Below, in pieces: positions 7,531 through 9,795 of a DNA stretch of 9,795 bases. The notes beneath the pieces are model-generated. The model saw only the letters and a list, made by a program, of their open reading frames with translations. It searched no databases and was not told the DNA's origin. Origin of the DNA: JAJKIP01 sp040509055. Lineage in GTDB: Bacteria; Bacteroidota; Bacteroidia; Chitinophagales; Chitinophagaceae. The position numbers and the translations under genes are program-made. Positions within the stretch are counted from its first letter, which is position 1; each line of letters opens with the position of its first letter. The stretch covers positions 1-9,795 of the forward strand of contig JBEVLT010000473.1 in the NCBI GenBank assembly GCA_040509055.1, read 5' to 3'.

Positions 7531-7974
7531 TTAAGAATTGACCCTGAAATACTGGTAAGATAGTTCCAGCGTTTCCACCACGATCTTGCTTTCCTGCGCG
7601 TTAAAATCGGATACCGACCATTTCTTCGGCCAGGCATTCACGATATTATAGGTCAGCAGCGGCTGGTTCTTTTCGTTCAATAATTTTACCGTGACGGTAA
7701 TGGGGCGGATGATCAGGTTCTCGATGGCATCCCTGCACCAGTTCACCACGGCAGAGTCCACGATCAGTCCCCGCTTCAGGACCAGGTCGGTATATTTGGC
7801 CCGCACAGGCAATACCTGGGAGTAGCGGTTTTCACCACCCGCTTTTATTTCCTCCGTTTGCAGCTCTGCATTGAAGCCGCTCACTTCCTGGAACATGGAA
7901 TCCGTGCTCTGCACGCCTCCAAGCTGGAAATCGACACGGAAGAAAAAACTTACCGGCGGATAACTGGCAGCCAT
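7531..7974 (-). CDS. Second tube protein, probable tube initiator/adaptor (AFP5-like)
   Basis: A 147-residue paralogue of the preceding gene in the same gp19-like tail tube family. Shared features are a YPPVSFFFRVDF N-terminus (residues 5-16), VSGF at 31-34, LKRG at 66-69, a WC pair at 79-80, and NAWPKKW at 113-119 followed by ETLELSYQYF. It lacks the EYRDG/MPG segment and has EEIKAGGENRYSQ (41-53) instead, a pattern I associate with AFP5-type proteins. These form the first ring between the VgrG hub and the tube proper. I chose the ATG at 7974, which gives MAASYPP; an in-frame TTG at 7980 would overlap the stop codon of the previous gene. The gap to that stop is 2 nt. Its position just before the baseplate genes fits an adaptor role. 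The tube assignment is firm; the initiator role is inferred. Confidence 0.9.
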   Translation of the reverse strand: MAASYPPVSFFFRVDFQLGGVQSTDSMFQEVSGFNAELQTEEIKAGGENRYSQVLPVRAKYTDLVLKRGLIVDSAVVNWCRDAIENLIIRPITVTVKLLNEKNQPLLTYNIVNAWPKKWSVSDFNAQESKIVVETLELSYQYFRVNS

Positions 7975-7976
7975 GA

Positions 7977-8411
7977 TCAATCGCCGTTTTGGATGACCAG
8001 GCCTTCGTGTACGAGCTCGATGGTCTCAATGGCCACGCCGTTGTCATCGCTTTTCAGGTCGGTAGACTGGGCTTTGGACGGCCAGGCATTTTTGATCTTC
8101 CAGACCACTACGGGCTCATGGTTCTCGTTCAGCAGGCTGATCGTCACGTTGCGCCTTTCGATCGTGTTCAGGGCCACGGTGTTCCACCATTTGTAGAAAT
8201 CATTATCCCCTGCAAACGTGCCCCGCTTCATGGTGATGTTGCCAAACTTCTGCATGCCGGGCATTTTTATTTTATGAAATTCCGGGCTGGATCCGTCGCG
8301 GTATTCCACCACATCCGTTTCTACGGATAAGCCGCTGACCTCTGAAAAGCCGATTTTTGCGCCGCCCCATTCCACGCTGAAGTGAAACTTTGGTAAAGGA
8401 TAATCTGCCAT
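7977..8411 (-). CDS. Inner tube protein, gp19/Hcp-like (AFP1-like)
   Basis: A 144-residue protein of the phage tail tube (T4 gp19-like) family, whose hexameric rings stack into the inner tube that holds cargo and is driven into the target. Family signatures are YPLPKFHFSV at residues 4-13, a VSGLSVETDVVEYRDG segment at 25-40, MPGMQKFGNITMKRGTF at 50-66, and the C-terminal NAWP at 108-111 followed by ETIELVHEGL. The EYRDG, MPG and KRG pattern resembles the major tube protein AFP1 more than the adaptor AFP5, so this is probably the main tube subunit. The ATG at 8411 follows a 52-nt G-free leader after the sheath gene. The stop codon is only 2 nt from the ATG of the next tube gene, so the two are likely translationally coupled. 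A further tube gene upstream of the sheath, outside the window, cannot be excluded. Confidence 0.93.
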   Translation of the reverse strand: MADYPLPKFHFSVEWGGAKIGFSEVSGLSVETDVVEYRDGSSPEFHKIKMPGMQKFGNITMKRGTFAGDNDFYKWWNTVALNTIERRNVTISLLNENHEPVVVWKIKNAWPSKAQSTDLKSDDNGVAIETIELVHEGLVIQNGD

Positions 8412-8463
8412 GATAGTAGTATTTAATTTGATGAATTGTATTAAATGTGTTTAGGGGAAGTGA
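8412..8463 (-). promoter_or_regulatory. G-free AT-rich leader between sheath and main tube genes
   Basis: This 52-nt gap is the longest in the operon. On the coding strand it contains no G at all (14 C, the rest A and T, about 27% GC), whereas the flanking genes are visibly GC-richer. A Shine-Dalgarno element is therefore impossible here, which fits the AT-rich, SD-independent initiation common in Bacteroidota. The segment should be nearly unstructured in RNA. I see no clear Bacteroidota promoter (TTTG at -33, TAnnTTTG at -7) and no terminator hairpin. The most likely role is an open ribosome-loading leader for the abundant tube protein; this is inference. Confidence 0.45.
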
Positions 8464-9795
8464 TTAAGACTCCTGCATCTTGTGTGAAAATTTGAGCACG
8501 ATAAACTCTGCCGGCCGCACTGCCGCCATGCCGATCTCCACATGCATGTACCCTTCCAGTATATCCAGCGCTGTCATGGTCACATTGAGGCCCACCTTTA
8601 CAAAAAAGGCATCTGCGGGTTTAGCGCCGGCCAATGCTCCCTGCCGCCATAAAACGGTCAGGTAATTTTCCACCATGGCCCTTACTTTTACCCAGGTATT
8701 GGCATCGTTCGGCTCGAATACGAACTGGTACGTGGCTTTCTTTACAGATTCTTCCACCATATTGAAGAAGCGGCGGACAGACACATAGCGCCATTCGTTA
8801 TCGTTGCCGGTGAGGGTGCGGGCGCCCCATACCAGCGTTCCTTTGCCGGTAAAGGCCCGTATGGCATTGATCGATTTGCCGGCCGTGGTATCCACGTTCA
8901 GCCCGTCCTGGTCCAGGTCGGTCACCTTTACATCGGGCCCGACCACATTGGATACAGGCACATTGGCCGGCGCTTTCCATACTCCCCTGTCCCTGTCTAC
9001 CGAGGCATAGATGCCGGCTACAGATGACCCGGGCGGCAGGGTAAGAAAGAAGGCATCCAGCTTTGCCTTGATCTGGTTATAGACCGGGTTATTCACCGGC
9101 GCCACCGCATCCAGGGTACCCGGCAGGGCTCCACCTGTATTATCGGTGATCTTTACATCGGCCTCTTTGAAGGCATAGGAAAAGGTCGTTTTGATATTGG
9201 GATAATACGCAGCCCCGTACTTCAATTCTTCCGGCGTGCCGGCCACGTTGTCGCGGAATGTCTTTGCATTCTCGGCAACCGTCTTGGTTTTATCCACTTT
9301 TACATCGATGATGGTAAAGCGGTCCTTCAGCTCTTTGCATTGCTTCAGCGCGTCCGAGACCAGGGCCGCATAGATATCATCGCCCAGCCCGCGGATCGCT
9401 TCCGGGAATAAGATCAGCGTAGGCTCATCTTCGGGCTTTAAGGCATCGAGCCCGGCTTTTAATTTCGCCTTGTCAATGGTAGCCGCGGTAGTCGCTCCCA
9501 CGGAAACAATATAGCAGGGGCCTCCGCCATTGGCAAAAAACATTTGCAGGGCATAATACATAATGTGGAGCGAAGGCTCTTTACCGGCTTCAAACCTGGT
9601 CTCCACCACAATTTTCCCGGCGCCGTCTTTTGTCAATACCACTTCGATGTCCGTTTCGTCTTCAGGGCCACCGAAGTATTGCGCGTATTCTACCAAAGAG
9701 GTGATCCTCGTCGGCTTGAGGGTCAGGTCATCATTTTCTTTTTTTGCCTTTTGTGTGTACCCGATAAAGGCGGGGATCGCAGTTTCTACCTGGGC
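8464..9795 (-). CDS. Contractile tail sheath protein (AFP2-4-like), 5' end outside the window
   Basis: This encodes the contractile sheath subunit that polymerises around the inner tube and shortens on firing. The frame is open from the window edge to a TAA at 8466-8464, giving 443 visible residues. The first visible residues (AQVETAIPAFIGYTQKA, then KPTRITSLVEYAQYFGGP at about residues 24-42) match the conserved N-terminal arm of eCIS sheaths. In this family these motifs normally follow about 20-25 further residues, so the true start lies to the right of base 9795. The TTG at 9696 falls inside the conserved motif and should not be used as a start. The C-terminal part (VENYLTVLWRQGALAG, then AEFIVLKFSHKMQ) is the typical sheath handshake domain, which interlocks neighbouring subunits. 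The central region (about visible residues 90-300) corresponds to the more variable outer domain. It is the first visible gene of the operon; whether further sheath paralogues lie upstream, as in AFP, cannot be seen. Confidence 0.95.
   Translation of the reverse strand, partial: AQVETAIPAFIGYTQKAKKENDDLTLKPTRITSLVEYAQYFGGPEDETDIEVVLTKDGAGKIVVETRFEAGKEPSLHIMYYALQMFFANGGGPCYIVSVGATTAATIDKAKLKAGLDALKPEDEPTLILFPEAIRGLGDDIYAALVSDALKQCKELKDRFTIIDVKVDKTKTVAENAKTFRDNVAGTPEELKYGAAYYPNIKTTFSYAFKEADVKITDNTGGALPGTLDAVAPVNNPVYNQIKAKLDAFFLTLPPGSSVAGIYASVDRDRGVWKAPANVPVSNVVGPDVKVTDLDQDGLNVDTTAGKSINAIRAFTGKGTLVWGARTLTGNDNEWRYVSVRRFFNMVEESVKKATYQFVFEPNDANTWVKVRAMVENYLTVLWRQGALAGAKPADAFFVKVGLNVTMTALDILEGYMHVEIGMAAVRPAEFIVLKFSHKMQES

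Noticed and set aside
7978..7980. TTG as the start of the second tube gene
   Set aside because: It overlaps the stop codon of the previous gene. The ATG 6 nt further in gives the normal family N-terminus.
9694..9696. TTG as the start of the sheath gene
   Set aside because: The conserved N-terminal sheath motif continues upstream in the same frame to the window edge.
1..9795. Type VI secretion system or ordinary prophage tail
   Set aside because: No TssJLM-type membrane complex, TssBC split sheath or phage head gene is present. The single-chain sheath, gp19-like tubes and AFP11-like protein fit eCIS better, although the flanks are unseen.

Overview
The window is one uninterrupted run of nine genes, all on the minus strand. 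It encodes the tube, sheath and baseplate core of a contractile injection system of the extracellular type (eCIS: the Serratia antifeeding prophage AFP, Photorhabdus PVC and Bacteroidota AlgoCIS group). The sequence points to Bacteroidota, probably a Chitinophaga-like member. A DUF5908-type small protein sits in the operon. The short intergenic gaps are AT-rich and mostly lack Shine-Dalgarno sites. The sheath and baseplate-J motifs are of the kind I associate with Bacteroidota eCIS. The taxon is inferred; no rRNA or housekeeping gene is present.

In transcription order (right to left) the genes are: sheath (8464 to beyond 9795, 5' end missing); AFP1-like tube protein (7977-8411); AFP5-like tube protein (7531-7974); DUF5908-like small protein (7325-7519); LysM-tailed baseplate protein (6641-7306); VgrG-like hub/spike (4838-6610); PAAR spike tip (4534-4827); gp25-like wedge protein (4101-4517); and a very large AFP11-like baseplate J/gp6 protein (4094 down past base 1, 3' end missing). 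Both terminal genes run off the window. The sheath frame stays open to base 9795, so the TTG at 9696 is not its start. The AFP11-like frame is open over all 4094 bases.

Together these proteins would build the contractile machine. The sheath surrounds a tube of stacked hexameric rings. The tube-initiator and LysM proteins join the tube to the VgrG trimer, PAAR sharpens the tip, and gp25 with the AFP11-like protein forms the baseplate wedges that trigger contraction. The gene gaps are 2 to 52 nt, which fits a single polycistronic transcript. No stretch over 300 bases lacks a gene, and I see no RNA gene, mobile element, CRISPR array or terminator. AFP12-like wedge, fibre, tape measure, AAA+ ATPase, tail terminator and cargo genes are absent here and are expected outside the window, most likely beyond base 1.

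The system class is known. Points worth a second look are the G-free 52-nt leader before the main tube gene, the size and cysteine-bearing N-terminus of the AFP11-like protein, the Gly/Ala/Ser linker in the DUF5908-like protein, the triple repeat in PAAR, and the PAAR-before-gp25 order.
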